A stretch of DNA of 47,165 nucleotides from an uncultured Oxalobacteraceae bacterium (lineage in GTDB: Bacteria > Pseudomonadota > Gammaproteobacteria > Burkholderiales > Burkholderiaceae). Of this stretch, positions 1 to 7,717 are shown in pieces; position 1 is the first letter of the stretch; the number at the start of each line of letters is the position of its first letter. A program made the translations under genes and the position numbers. The stretch is taken from contig CAMLFK010000009.1 of the NCBI GenBank assembly GCA_946479255.1, forward strand, positions 1 through 47,165, read 5' to 3'. Under the pieces are notes generated by a model. That model was not told the origin of the DNA and made no database searches. It saw nothing but the letters and a program-made list of their open reading frames with translations.

Positions 1-13
1 GCCCGGCCCGCTT

Positions 14-34
14 AACGCTGCGTCGAGCAGCGTT
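14..34. repeat. Perfect 8-bp inverted repeat (hairpin)
   Basis: AACGCTGC (14-21) and GCAGCGTT (27-34) are perfect reverse complements around a 5-nt loop. No T-run follows directly; the nearest lies about 20 nt downstream. It may be the tail of a terminator for a gene to the left of the window, or a protein-binding dyad. The function is unknown. Confidence 0.4.
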
Positions 35-162
35 GAACTTAGGCCGAGACGTAAAATTTTTCCCAAAAGCAATCTACCTTGTCCTGCACTATAGGTGTGA
101 TCAACCAGAAAATAATATATTTTCTTAAATATTGATGTATATACAACTAATTTTGACTCGGC

Positions 163-192
163 TGTAAGGATTTCGCTAGGTAGCCGGTCTTA
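163..192 (+). promoter_or_regulatory. Putative ECF-sigma promoter, copy 1
   Basis: TGTAAGGATT (163-172), 11 nt, then CCGGTCTTA (184-192). The same two blocks with the same 11-nt gap recur at 1573-1602 just upstream of the biosynthetic operon, while the sequence between the blocks differs. That is the pattern expected of -35 and -10 boxes read by one sigma factor. The ECF sigma gene at 945 lies between the two copies, so this one could drive an autoregulatory transcript through the small ORF and the sigma gene. The blocks are seen directly; the promoter role is inferred. Confidence 0.6.
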
Positions 193-768
193 CGCAAGAG
201 AGTTAAACGTCGCACGTGTTCGCGGGACTCACTGACAAGATCGATCCACAGTTATTTAGGCAGGCCGCATTGAACATCGCCCCCCGCGTCAGCATTGGTT
301 TGCGCGTCCCATACATGGACCGCGTTTTACAACAGTTCTTCCACCTTACATGGATCGAAGTTCACGGGGAGAACCGCATGGCTGAGGCCGGTTCTATTGC
401 GCAACGACTGTCGGACATCCCGGCAGCTTTCGATCCTGGCTTGCATACCGTGGACTGTCCGCGCACCTGGGCTATCGAGCTGCGTCACCATGGACTGGGT
501 CCATCTCGCCCCTCACATGACTGTGATTGGCTGCCGGCACCGCAGATCCGGGCGAGGGCGGCCAGACAGTAGTGAGTGCCCCGGCCAAGTCACGTCCGGG
601 TGGCGCTGCGCAACCCCGCCGGGACGACCTTGCATGGCCATCGGCTCATCGGTCAAAGCCGCCCCGGCGGCGCTTAGGCTGCCTTGACGTTCACACCGCG
701 CGTTGCCCTCAGTGCTCATTTAATCCGGCTGGCCCAGCTAAACGCCATCCATTCTATTGAAGGTAATC
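193..768. other. Stretch without a recognisable gene
   Basis: All three plus frames have short open stretches here (for example 216-572 and 295-687), but none has a good ribosome binding site with a recognisable family signature. The reading seems to jump between frames, as in decayed DNA. A fragment around 440-500 faintly recalls the N-terminal part of IS110-type transposases, but not enough to call. If copy 1 of the ECF element is a promoter, this is a long 5' leader of the sigma-factor transcript. Confidence 0.4.
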
Positions 769-948
769 ATGACTGCATCCTGGATCAAACTCGCCTGTAG
801 TTCTTATCCAAATCTTTCGCCGACCGGGGCGATGGATTATCAGCTGGGGGGAACAGGCTGGGCCAACGCGCGTGCGCGCAGTGGTGCAACGCCGCTCGTC
901 CGGTTGGGAGTGCGATGGCATCGCTGCGCGATCAAGGCCGCGGCATGA
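769..948 (+). CDS. Small hypothetical protein coupled to the ECF sigma gene
   Basis: A 59-residue ORF begins at an ATG preceded by GAAGG with 5 nt spacing. Its TGA stop overlaps the sigma factor's ATG as ATGA (945-948), which would couple translation of the two. The product (starting MTASWIKLACSSYP) has no family I recognise. It is basic at the C-terminus and has no clear membrane segment, so it does not look like a membrane anti-sigma factor. It could be a leader peptide that only serves coupling. The ribosome binding site and the overlap are seen; coding status is inferred and moderately uncertain. Confidence 0.4.
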   Translation: MTASWIKLACSSYPNLSPTGAMDYQLGGTGWANARARSGATPLVRLGVRWHRCAIKAAA

Positions 949-1451
949 CGTGCAATACGCGTGAGTTCGAATTGGCGGTACGAAGTTTGCATGGTGACCT
1001 GTACCGCTTTGCATTCTGGCTGGCTCGTGACAAGCACGTTGCCGAAGATCTGGTTCAGGATTGCTTTCAACGTGCGTGGTGTAGCTGGGCCAGTTTGAAC
1101 GACCAGGCAGCCCTGAAAAAATGGTTATTCACTATTTTGAAGCGCGAATTCCTGCGCCGTTTCGAGCGCCCGCAAATCGACACGGTGGACATTACAGACG
1201 TGGAGTTACCAGCGTCGGATCAGCTGGGCATGGACGAGGCCTATGCATTGCGTCAGGCGTTGGCCAGCGCGCCACAGGCATTGTGCGATGTGTTGTTGAT
1301 GCAAGTGTTGGGTGGCTTCTCGGCCGAAGAACTGGCGCTCGCGGGCGACACCACTGCCGGTGCCATCACGACACGCCTGTGCCGCGCCAGGCAATGGCTA
1401 CGTGAAAAGCTGTCGGAGACCGAAGCCGAATGCACGTCCGGCCTGCTGTAA
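945..1451 (+). CDS. ECF-type RNA polymerase sigma factor
   Basis: A 168-residue sigma-70 family protein of the extracytoplasmic-function type. Region 2 is visible near residues 16-80 (LYRFAFWLARDKHVAEDLVQ, then W-S-W and KKWLFTILKREFLRRF). Region 4 is near 105-160, with the helix-turn-helix GGFSAEELALAGDTTAGAIT and then RLCRARQWLREKL. The start at 945 is preferred over 915 because it begins just before region 2 and overlaps the upstream stop. There is no anti-sigma factor gene on either side, unlike most ECF loci. The two matching elements at 163 and 1573 flank the gene, which suggests that it activates itself and the downstream operon. The family call is firm; the regulon is inferred. Confidence 0.88.
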   Translation: MTCNTREFELAVRSLHGDLYRFAFWLARDKHVAEDLVQDCFQRAWCSWASLNDQAALKKWLFTILKREFLRRFERPQIDTVDITDVELPASDQLGMDEAYALRQALASAPQALCDVLLMQVLGGFSAEELALAGDTTAGAITTRLCRARQWLREKLSETEAECTSGLL

Positions 1452-1462
1452 CCCGGTGGCCG

Positions 1463-1483
1463 GTCACAGTGACAGCGTCACTG
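1463..1483. repeat. Three-part alternative hairpin after the sigma gene
   Basis: GTCAC (1463-1467), GTGAC (1469-1473) and GTCAC (1477-1481) let the middle arm pair with either neighbour. The second option extends to a perfect 7-bp stem, CAGTGAC-AGC-GTCACTG (1467-1483). It starts 11 nt after the sigma stop codon. No T-run follows. It could be a weak terminator, an RNA switch or a DNA dyad. Confidence 0.4.
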
Positions 1484-1572
1484 AGCGATTGCAGCAGCAC
1501 GCCGTCGCATTCGCCCGCACCCGTCCCAGGCACACGCTATTTTCTTGGTGCCGAATTTATTTACCCAATGCT

Positions 1573-1602
1573 TGTAAGGATTGACGCTGATCTCCGGTCT
1601 TA
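1573..1602 (+). promoter_or_regulatory. Putative ECF-sigma promoter, copy 2 (operon promoter)
   Basis: TGTAAGGATT (1573-1582), 11 nt, CCGGTCTTA (1594-1602). Both blocks and the gap match copy 1 at 163-192 exactly. It sits about 100 nt upstream of the chosen monooxygenase start, the correct place for the promoter of the biosynthetic operon. The resident ECF sigma factor (945-1451) is the natural candidate reader. I saw no third copy by eye elsewhere in the window. Confidence 0.65.
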
Positions 1603-1700
1603 TCAATAAGGAATGATTAATAAGTATGCAAGTTCGGATCGCGCCGCGGCGCCGCCGGATAGATGACCTTGATCGGACTAGAAAGAGAGTGGGCAATACC

Positions 1701-3197
1701 ATGGAAAAACAGTGCGACATTTTGATTGCAGGAGCCGGTCCGGTCGGCTTGCTACTGGGCTGTCTGCTAAAAAGAACGGGCCTCGATGTCGCCATTATCG
1801 AGAAAAGACCGGTTCGCTCGATTCATTCGAAAGCATCGACCCTGAATGCTTATTCGCTGGCGATTCTGCATTCGATCGGATATATAGACGATTTCCTCGC
1901 CAGAGGCACGCCGATCTACAGCCTCTTATTGTACTGGCGGCAGCGCCGGCTGATGCACGTGAACTACCGCTATTTGCCTTCGCGCTATAACTATATCCTC
2001 GCGCTTTCTCAACCGGAGACCGAAAAGCTTCTGGAAGAAAAATTTCTGCAGCTGGGAGGGCGGTTATCCAGGTCGACCGAGTTGCGCGCGTTCCGGGCTG
2101 GTGACGAGTTGGTTGAGGTAACCGATACCGAGGGGCGGTCTATCGCCTGCCGCTATTTGATCGGCTGCGACGGGCCCAGGAGCGCGGTGCGGCAGCTGTC
2201 CAATATCGCCTTTCTTGGGGATGACCTGGACGTCGATCTGATTATGTTCGACGCCAGGATCGCCAGTCCCAATCTGATCGCTGCGGGTAATGTCTATTAT
2301 TTCGTGAATGAGGAGAATTTCTGCGTCGTTATTCCTCTGCACGACAGCAACTACCGGGTCTATATCAAGCGCGCCCCCGACGACCGCGGTGAATACGATG
2401 GTAGCCCGGCCTACTGCCAAAGCCTGCTGCAGAAATACGGGCTGGACGATATTTCGATCAGCCACATCATCTGGCATTCAGAAGTGTCGTTCTATCACCG
2501 GCTGGCGGCCAATTACAGTTCGGGTAAGCGCGTTTTCCTGTGCGGCGACGCTGCCCACGTGTTCCCGCCGCTGGGCGGTCTGGGGATGAATACCGGTTTC
2601 CAGGATGCGTTCGGACTGGCGTGGCGCCTGATCGGCGTACTGAAAGGAACGCTTGCGCCGGATGTGCTCAATGACTATGGCGAGGAGCGCCGGACGATCG
2701 CGAAAGCATTGATCGCCGGAACCGTCGCTTCGGCCAAGCTCATTGCGCAGACCGAAGTGCCGAGCGAGGCGGCCCTCGATGGCTGGTTACCGGTCATGCG
2801 CAACCGCAACCGCATCGCCAGCAGTTTGCCAATGATTTATTCCGGCTTGGCGCAGCGCTATGACAATCCCGCCAGCGAGCCGCTGATCGGGAAACTGGTT
2901 CCGTTCATGGGACTGGCCATCGATGGGAATCGGTCGTGCACCTATGACTATATCAACGGTGAAGATTATGTCCTGTTCGTGACGCGACATCACGACGAGA
3001 TGATCGAGACCATGCTTTGCCGCCAGTCCAGCGTGAGGCATGAAAGTATCAAAGTGATTGCGGTAGACGAGTTTTTTCCGGAGGAAACCGGCGCCTCGTG
3101 TAGGTCGATGAGTGCCTTGTTAATGCGTCCGGACGGCATTGTGTGCGCAGTGAGCGCGGTAACCGATGAGGTTCCCGGTGCAGTGGCATTCCGATAG
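1701..3197 (+). CDS. FAD-dependent monooxygenase (group A, PHBH/TetX-like)
   Basis: A 498-residue aromatic-hydroxylase-like flavoenzyme using FAD and, by family, NAD(P)H to insert oxygen. Visible motifs are the N-terminal dinucleotide fold GAGPVGLLLG (about residues 10-19), the DG motif as GCDGPRSAVRQ in the middle, and the second FAD motif GDAAHVFPPLGGLGMNTGFQD. The C-terminal 120 residues follow the thioredoxin-like layout of this group. The start at 1701 is chosen because the Rossmann strand begins right after it; an in-frame ATG at 1626 would add 25 basic residues of low quality. First gene of the putative operon; 38 nt separate it from the carrier protein gene. The substrate is unknown, possibly a carrier-bound or released acyl product. 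Confidence 0.87.
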   Translation: MEKQCDILIAGAGPVGLLLGCLLKRTGLDVAIIEKRPVRSIHSKASTLNAYSLAILHSIGYIDDFLARGTPIYSLLLYWRQRRLMHVNYRYLPSRYNYILALSQPETEKLLEEKFLQLGGRLSRSTELRAFRAGDELVEVTDTEGRSIACRYLIGCDGPRSAVRQLSNIAFLGDDLDVDLIMFDARIASPNLIAAGNVYYFVNEENFCVVIPLHDSNYRVYIKRAPDDRGEYDGSPAYCQSLLQKYGLDDISISHIIWHSEVSFYHRLAANYSSGKRVFLCGDAAHVFPPLGGLGMNTGFQDAFGLAWRLIGVLKGTLAPDVLNDYGEERRTIAKALIAGTVASAKLIAQTEVPSEAALDGWLPVMRNRNRIASSLPMIYSGLAQRYDNPASEPLIGKLVPFMGLAIDGNRSCTYDYINGEDYVLFVTRHHDEMIETMLCRQSSVRHESIKVIAVDEFFPEETGASCRSMSALLMRPDGIVCAVSAVTDEVPGAVAFR

Positions 3198-3235
3198 GTC
3201 TGGCAATAAGTCTTTTTGAGAAGAGGGTAGATAAA

Positions 3236-3538
3236 ATGAGTGGATTGGTAAGGAATATCGTATTGCGTGCAGTAGAAGCCCAGGAGTCGTTGCTGGGCGC
3301 AACCATCAACCGGTCTCTTGGTGACGAGGCTCCCTTGTTTGGCAGTGCAGGTCCATTCGACTCGATGGCGCTGGTATCGCTCATCACGCATATCGAAGAA
3401 CTGATTGACACGGAAATGCATGTGCCAATCATCCTGGTGAGCGAGAAAGCCATGTCGGCGCGGCGCAGTCCCTTTGCGACGGTGGGATCACTGGTCCACT
3501 TTATTAACGAAACTTTGCTGGAGGGCCAACATGATTGA
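3236..3538 (+). CDS. Acyl carrier protein-like protein 1
   Basis: A 100-residue protein with the phosphopantetheine attachment signature GPFDSMALVSLI, so Ser43 is the likely prosthetic-group site. Helix I, the long loop and helix II of a carrier domain can be followed, and the C-terminal helix ends in HFINETLLEG. It is longer than a typical ACP because of extra residues between helices II and III. It overlaps the next gene by 8 nt. The partner phosphopantetheinyl transferase is probably the one at 13568-14377, and the ligase at 4232 could load it. Holo-form and loading are inferences. Confidence 0.78.
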   Translation: MSGLVRNIVLRAVEAQESLLGATINRSLGDEAPLFGSAGPFDSMALVSLITHIEELIDTEMHVPIILVSEKAMSARRSPFATVGSLVHFINETLLEGQHD

Positions 3539-4235
3539 TCGCCCAGTCACCCTCATTACCGGTACCAGAAAAGGAATCGGGAAGTATCTCGTTGAATATT
3601 ACGTCGGCAAAGGCCACGCGGTGATCGGCTGCAGCCGGTCCGAGGCCGACTGGGAGTTGCCTGGCTATCACCATGTGCTGTGCGATGTCAGCAATGAGCA
3701 AAGTGTCCGTTCGATGATGTCGACGGTACGCGAGAAATACGGCCGGCTGGATCATCTGATTAACAACGCAGGTATCGCAAGCATGAACCACTCCATGCTG
3801 ACACCGCTCAGTACCGTGGAGGATATTTTTGGCACCAATGTGATCGGCACGTTTTTATTCTGCCGCGAGGCATCGAAGCTGATGGCGCGGCGCAAGATAG
3901 GTCGCATCATCAATTTCACCACGGTCGCGACCCCGTTGAAACTGGAGGGTGAAGCCGTCTACGCGGCGTCCAAGGCGGCAATCTGTTCGTTTACCGAAGT
4001 GCTGGCACGGGAACTGGCGCCTTTCAATATCACGGTCAACGCCATCGGCCCGACCCCGATCGAAACGGATCTCATTAAATCTGTCCCAAAGGACAAGATG
4101 GAACGATTGCTGGCGCGCCAGGCCATTCCCCGCTTCGGTCAGTTCAGCGACGTGTCAAACGTCATCGATTTCTACCTGCAGGAGTCGAGTAATTTCATCA
4201 CTGGACAGAATCTCTATCTGGGTGGTGTGTCGTGA
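3531..4235 (+). CDS. Short-chain dehydrogenase/reductase (FabG-like)
   Basis: A 234-residue classical SDR. It has the cofactor motif TGTRKGIG (residues 10-17), NNAG, and the active-site YAASK with Tyr144 and Lys148. The residue 13 before the tyrosine, normally the catalytic serine, is Thr131. It resembles 3-oxoacyl-carrier-protein reductases and probably reduces a keto group on a carrier-bound or lactone intermediate with NAD(P)H. The start at 3531 puts the nucleotide-binding strand at residue 6 and overlaps the carrier gene; an upstream frame start at 3474 would add 19 unrelated residues. Its stop overlaps the ligase start as GTGA. Family certain, substrate unknown. Confidence 0.88.
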   Translation: MIDRPVTLITGTRKGIGKYLVEYYVGKGHAVIGCSRSEADWELPGYHHVLCDVSNEQSVRSMMSTVREKYGRLDHLINNAGIASMNHSMLTPLSTVEDIFGTNVIGTFLFCREASKLMARRKIGRIINFTTVATPLKLEGEAVYAASKAAICSFTEVLARELAPFNITVNAIGPTPIETDLIKSVPKDKMERLLARQAIPRFGQFSDVSNVIDFYLQESSNFITGQNLYLGGVS

Positions 4236-5605
4236 CTACCCAAATACTTGCCAGCTTGCTTGAGCGGATGGGCGCGCGGCAGGGGTGCGTCATTTACGAC
4301 GGCGACCTGGGCTACAGTGGCGCCGATATCGCCGCCCAGGTCGCCGACTACGCCGCCATCCTGGAGCAACGCGGTTGTGCGCGTACCGTCATCGCGCTCC
4401 TGGCCGATTACTCGTTTCATTCGATCGCCATGCTGCTGGCGGCATGGCGCGTGGGCAGTACCGTCGCGCTGCTCACCAATAAGACGGCAGAGGAAACGAG
4501 CACGCTGTGCGCGCTGTGCGAGGCGACCCATCTGGTGACGTTGCCGGCCGGTGAAGGCCGCAACGCCCTGCACATCGCGACCACCGGCCGTCCTGTCAGC
4601 AACCCGCTCTTGCTGGGATTAACCGGCACGGGCGATCCGGGATTCATTATCTTTTCGTCGGGCACGACGGGAACGCCCAAGTCGAGCCTGCACCGGGCGC
4701 GACCGCTACTGGAAAAATATACCGGACCGGCTCCCGCGAAAGCGTTCAGGACGATCTCGTTCCTGTTGTTCGATCATATCGGCGGACTCAATACCTTGAT
4801 CAGGGTGCTGTTCGGCGGCGGTGAACTGGTCTGCATCACCAGCAGAACGCCGGACATCGTCTGCGCAGCCGTGCAACGGCACGGCGTGCAAGCGTTAATC
4901 ACCTCACCCACCTTTTTGAACCTGCTTCTGCTCAGCGGCGCGGCGCACCGCTTCGACCTGTCGTCGCTTCAGGTGATCAATTACGGGACCGAGCCGATGT
5001 CTGCGGCGACGCTCGAGGCGCTCAATAATCTGCTGCCTGAGACGCGCCTTTCGCAAGCCTATGGCGCCACCGAAATCGGCGTGATTCCTACCCGATCCGA
5101 ATCATCGCGATCCAAGTGGATGAAGATGGGCGATGCACAGTGCAACGTGCGCATTGTGGATGGCCTGTTGGAGGTCAAGACCAGCACCACCATGCTCGGT
5201 TACCTGAACGACGTGAGTCCTTTTACGCCCGACGGCTATTACCGCACCGGCGACAGGGCAGTGCAGCGCGGCGAGTACATTCAAGTGCTCGGCCGGCAGT
5301 CCGAATTGATCAACGTCGGTGGCGAAAAGTTCTTCCCCAACGAAGTCGAGTCGGTCTTGCAGCAAATGGCCGGCGTCACGGACGTCTGTGTTTCAAAAAC
5401 GCAGAGCGCCCTGGTGGGGCAGGTGGTCACCGCGACCTTCCGGCTGGAGAAGGACGAAACACGCGCGCTGTTTCGCCAGCGGCTGTTTGAGTTCTGCCGT
5501 GGGCGTCTTTCTCCGGCGCGCGTCCCGGTGAAAATATTCATCACGGCGGAGCCATTGCATGGTGAGCGGTTCAAGAAGCTGCGGCTTCAATCTGACGGGG
5601 TATAG
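4232..5605 (+). CDS. AMP-dependent acyl/aryl ligase (ANL superfamily)
   Basis: A 457-residue adenylating enzyme, short for the family because the N-terminal region is reduced. Motifs are the phosphate loop FSSGTTGTPKSS, YGATEIG, YYRTGD, the hinge LGRQSELINVGGEKFFPNEVE, and a C-terminal catalytic lysine in ERFKKLRL. By family it activates a carboxylic acid with ATP and passes it to a phosphopantetheine thiol. Because carrier protein genes lie on both sides, a carrier protein is the likely acceptor. It starts with GTG overlapping the SDR stop and is followed 2 nt later by the second carrier gene. The acid it selects cannot be read from the sequence. Confidence 0.88.
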   Translation: MTTQILASLLERMGARQGCVIYDGDLGYSGADIAAQVADYAAILEQRGCARTVIALLADYSFHSIAMLLAAWRVGSTVALLTNKTAEETSTLCALCEATHLVTLPAGEGRNALHIATTGRPVSNPLLLGLTGTGDPGFIIFSSGTTGTPKSSLHRARPLLEKYTGPAPAKAFRTISFLLFDHIGGLNTLIRVLFGGGELVCITSRTPDIVCAAVQRHGVQALITSPTFLNLLLLSGAAHRFDLSSLQVINYGTEPMSAATLEALNNLLPETRLSQAYGATEIGVIPTRSESSRSKWMKMGDAQCNVRIVDGLLEVKTSTTMLGYLNDVSPFTPDGYYRTGDRAVQRGEYIQVLGRQSELINVGGEKFFPNEVESVLQQMAGVTDVCVSKTQSALVGQVVTATFRLEKDETRALFRQRLFEFCRGRLSPARVPVKIFITAEPLHGERFKKLRLQSDGV

Positions 5606-5607
5606 AC

Positions 5608-5835
5608 ATGGATTTTTTTGACAGTATTCGTGGGCAACTGGCCCAACTCCTGGAGGTGCCGGCGGAATCGATCAGCAACGACACCGTGCTGGCCGATCAA
5701 CCGAACTGGGACTCGCTGACGATTGTGACGCTGATCGCTTTCCTGATCGAACAAGGACACGGGTCGCCCGACCCGCACCTGATCGACGGGGTGGTGACTT
5801 TCGGCGACCTCGTCCGGATTGCGGCGCCGCGGTGA
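5608..5835 (+). CDS. Acyl carrier protein 2
   Basis: A 75-residue carrier protein with the attachment motif QPNWDSLTIV, Ser36 being the predicted phosphopantetheine site. It is close to the usual ACP length and retains helix I (DSIRGQLAQLLEV) and the helix II recognition helix. It is packed 2 nt after the ligase gene, and its TGA stop lies within the GTGA start of the KASIII gene. That arrangement suggests ligase, carrier and KASIII act in sequence on one intermediate. Confidence 0.83.
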   Translation: MDFFDSIRGQLAQLLEVPAESISNDTVLADQPNWDSLTIVTLIAFLIEQGHGSPDPHLIDGVVTFGDLVRIAAPR

Positions 5836-6830
5836 TTGCGTTCGACGGTATCCAGATCGGCGCCATCGCCGCCGCAGTCCCAGCCCGCACGGCGTCGTTC
5901 GACGATTTTGCGAAGGAGTTTGGGGTTCGTAATGTCGAGCGCATCGTCGCCAGCACCGGTATCCGCAGCGTGCGCGTTGCCGGCGACCTGTCCACTGGCG
6001 ACCTGTGCGAGGCGGCTGCCAGGAGCCTGCTTGAGGCCACCGGCACGGCGCCCTCGGCCATCGATGCCGTGGTCGTCATCACGCAGACACCGGACGACCT
6101 GATGCCGGGCGTGGCGTTCCATCTGCAGCACCGCCTTGGCCTGAAGGCCGACTGTCTGGCATTTGACATCAACCAGGGCTGCACGGGGTACATCTATGGC
6201 CTTCTGCAAGCGTGCATGCTGGTCCAGGCGGGGTGCTCGCAAGTGTTGCTATGTACGGGTGACGTCACGAGCAAGCTGCTCGATGCGAGCGACCGGCAGG
6301 TCAGAATGGTTTTCGGCGATGCTGCAACAGCAACGATCGTCAAGGCGGGGACCGGCCACCTCGATTTCGTGATCAAGTCCGACGGCGGCGGGCGCGAATC
6401 CCTGCACACGCGCATTGGGTACCAGGACGGACCGTCGCAAGGGGGGCGGGTCGGCAGGCTGCACATGGAAGGCAAAGACATCATGAATTTTGCGCTGACC
6501 AAGGTTCCGCCGGTCGTCGCCGAGCTTTGCGAGAAGAGTGGAACAGGGTCCGATGACATGGAGCTGGTGGTATTTCACCAAGCAAATAAATTCATGGTTA
6601 ATTATTTGCAAAAGCTGATTGGGCTGAACCCAGCGGTCGTTCCGGTGGACATGGAGCAGTACGGTAACACCGGCCCTTCCTCAATCCCCTTGTTGCTGGC
6701 GAATAGGGGGCATGAATTTCCCGCGCGCGCCCGCACGCTGCTATGCGGCTTCGGTATCGGCCTGTCCATCGGCGCGCTCCAGGTTGACCTGTCGGAAACG
6801 ACCTTTGTCTCACCCGTGGATGTGCGCTAG
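5832..6830 (+). CDS. Beta-ketoacyl-ACP synthase III family protein (KASIII/FabH-like)
   Basis: A 332-residue thiolase-fold condensing enzyme with a complete triad. Cys117 is in NQGCTGYIYGL, His249 in FHQANKFM and Asn279 in YGNTGPSS; the spacing matches E. coli FabH (112, 244, 274) with a constant shift of five. By family it joins an acyl starter to a malonyl-carrier, or in CerJ-like members transfers an acyl group to oxygen or nitrogen. No elongating ketosynthase or acyltransferase is nearby, so a single condensation giving a beta-ketoacyl-carrier is plausible. Such a thioester is the known substrate type of AfsA enzymes, and an AfsA homologue lies 0.9 kb downstream. GTG start overlaps the carrier stop. 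Confidence 0.9.
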   Translation: MIAFDGIQIGAIAAAVPARTASFDDFAKEFGVRNVERIVASTGIRSVRVAGDLSTGDLCEAAARSLLEATGTAPSAIDAVVVITQTPDDLMPGVAFHLQHRLGLKADCLAFDINQGCTGYIYGLLQACMLVQAGCSQVLLCTGDVTSKLLDASDRQVRMVFGDAATATIVKAGTGHLDFVIKSDGGGRESLHTRIGYQDGPSQGGRVGRLHMEGKDIMNFALTKVPPVVAELCEKSGTGSDDMELVVFHQANKFMVNYLQKLIGLNPAVVPVDMEQYGNTGPSSIPLLLANRGHEFPARARTLLCGFGIGLSIGALQVDLSETTFVSPVDVR

Positions 6831-6865
6831 CGGCGCGCCTCCGTATTTATTTGGAAAGGATGATT

Positions 6866-7162
6866 ATGTTTATTGTTGACACGTTCTATATCGTGGATCC
6901 GGCACTGGCGGAACCGCACAAGGAGGCCCACAAGGTATTCGTGCAACAGCATACCGATGCCGGGATTTTCTTGTATGCCGGCCCGAAGCTGGATAAAACC
7001 GGCGGCATCATCGTCATGAACGCGAATGACGTCGATGAAGTCACCGAGATGATGCAAAAGGACGCCTACATCAGCGCGGGCATCGTTGGAATGAACATCT
7101 CGGGGTTCAATCCCTTGTTTTCATCCGTGCCCCCAGCGCGCCAGCAAGCAGGCGTCCAGTAA
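6866..7162 (+). CDS. YCII-related protein, cytoplasmic copy
   Basis: A 98-residue protein of the YciI/YCII family, small dimeric alpha+beta barrel proteins. It shows the family pattern of a conserved HK near residue 20, an AGxFLYAGPK turn and a following GG with an I/V strand. The start at 6866 is chosen because GGAAAGGA lies directly in front; ATG 6860 would overlap that ribosome binding site. It shares most of its core with the next gene, for example FYIVD/QYIVD, AGPK, GIV and FNPLFS near the C-terminus, so the two are a tandem duplication. YCII proteins have been linked to lyase, dehalogenation and isomerisation chemistry; a tailoring or cyclisation role is inference. Confidence 0.75.
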   Translation: MFIVDTFYIVDPALAEPHKEAHKVFVQQHTDAGIFLYAGPKLDKTGGIIVMNANDVDEVTEMMQKDAYISAGIVGMNISGFNPLFSSVPPARQQAGVQ

Positions 7163-7257
7163 AAACCAACGCCCACGTCCGCTGGCGCGGATTGTTCGGG
7201 CTGACCGCACGCGGCTGTATTGTCGCGCAAACCGCAATACCACACTTAGGAAATTCT

Positions 7258-7641
7258 ATGAAGAAAATCGCGCTGATCCTGGCCGCCGCCAGCACCTTCA
7301 CGGTGAACCCCGCGGGCGCCGACGATACACCCTCCACCCATGGCGGCGCCGACGCTGTGAATGGCGCCAGCATGTTTGTGGTTGAAACCCAGTATATCGT
7401 CGATATGGCCAAGGCCGCGCCGTATTTGGACGGCCATAAGCAGTGGGTGGAAAAGTACACGGGCGCGGGCGTATTTCTTTTCGCTGGCCCGAAAGACAGC
7501 AAAAAAGGCGGCGTGATCATTATTGACAGGAGCAGCAAGGAAAAGGTGGCGAAAATCATGGCGGAAGACGTCTTCGTCAAGGAAGGCATCGTCAGCATCA
7601 AGGTCACCGAGTTCAATCCGCTGTTTTCTTTCCGTAAATAA
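7258..7641 (+). CDS. YCII-related protein with signal peptide
   Basis: A 127-residue paralogue of the preceding protein. It begins with a classical signal peptide, MKKIALILAAASTF then a probable cleavage after PAGA (about residue 21). The mature part repeats the YCII core: QYIVD, HKQWVEKYTGAGVFLFAGPK, GGVIII and EFNPLFSF. The start at 7258 is backed by TTAGG 6 nt upstream; an in-frame start at 7192 would bury the signal peptide. Export means the same fold acts on both sides of the inner membrane, perhaps on a product that leaves the cell. YCII proteins are usually cytoplasmic, so an exported one is unusual. Confidence 0.76.
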   Translation: MKKIALILAAASTFTVNPAGADDTPSTHGGADAVNGASMFVVETQYIVDMAKAAPYLDGHKQWVEKYTGAGVFLFAGPKDSKKGGVIIIDRSSKEKVAKIMAEDVFVKEGIVSIKVTEFNPLFSFRK

Positions 7642-7660
7642 GCAACCCCCTATGGAGCGT

Positions 7661-7677
7661 CGGCCGCACTGCGGCCG
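7661..7677. repeat. Hairpin between YCII and AfsA-like genes
   Basis: CGGCCGC (7661-7667), ACT loop, GCGGCCG (7671-7677): a perfect 7-bp GC-only stem 20 nt after the YCII stop. No T-run follows, so it is more likely an mRNA-stabilising or processing hairpin than a strong terminator. Confidence 0.4.
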
Positions 7678-7717
7678 GTGACTGACACGCACATTTTTGA
7701 GATCGAGCGCGAAAACC

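Noticed and set aside
216..687. Open frames 216-572 and 295-687, with a faint similarity to the N-terminus of IS110-type transposases
   Set aside because: Only a handful of residues agree, the match would need a frame change, and neither frame has a convincing start. Too weak to call a gene or an IS remnant.
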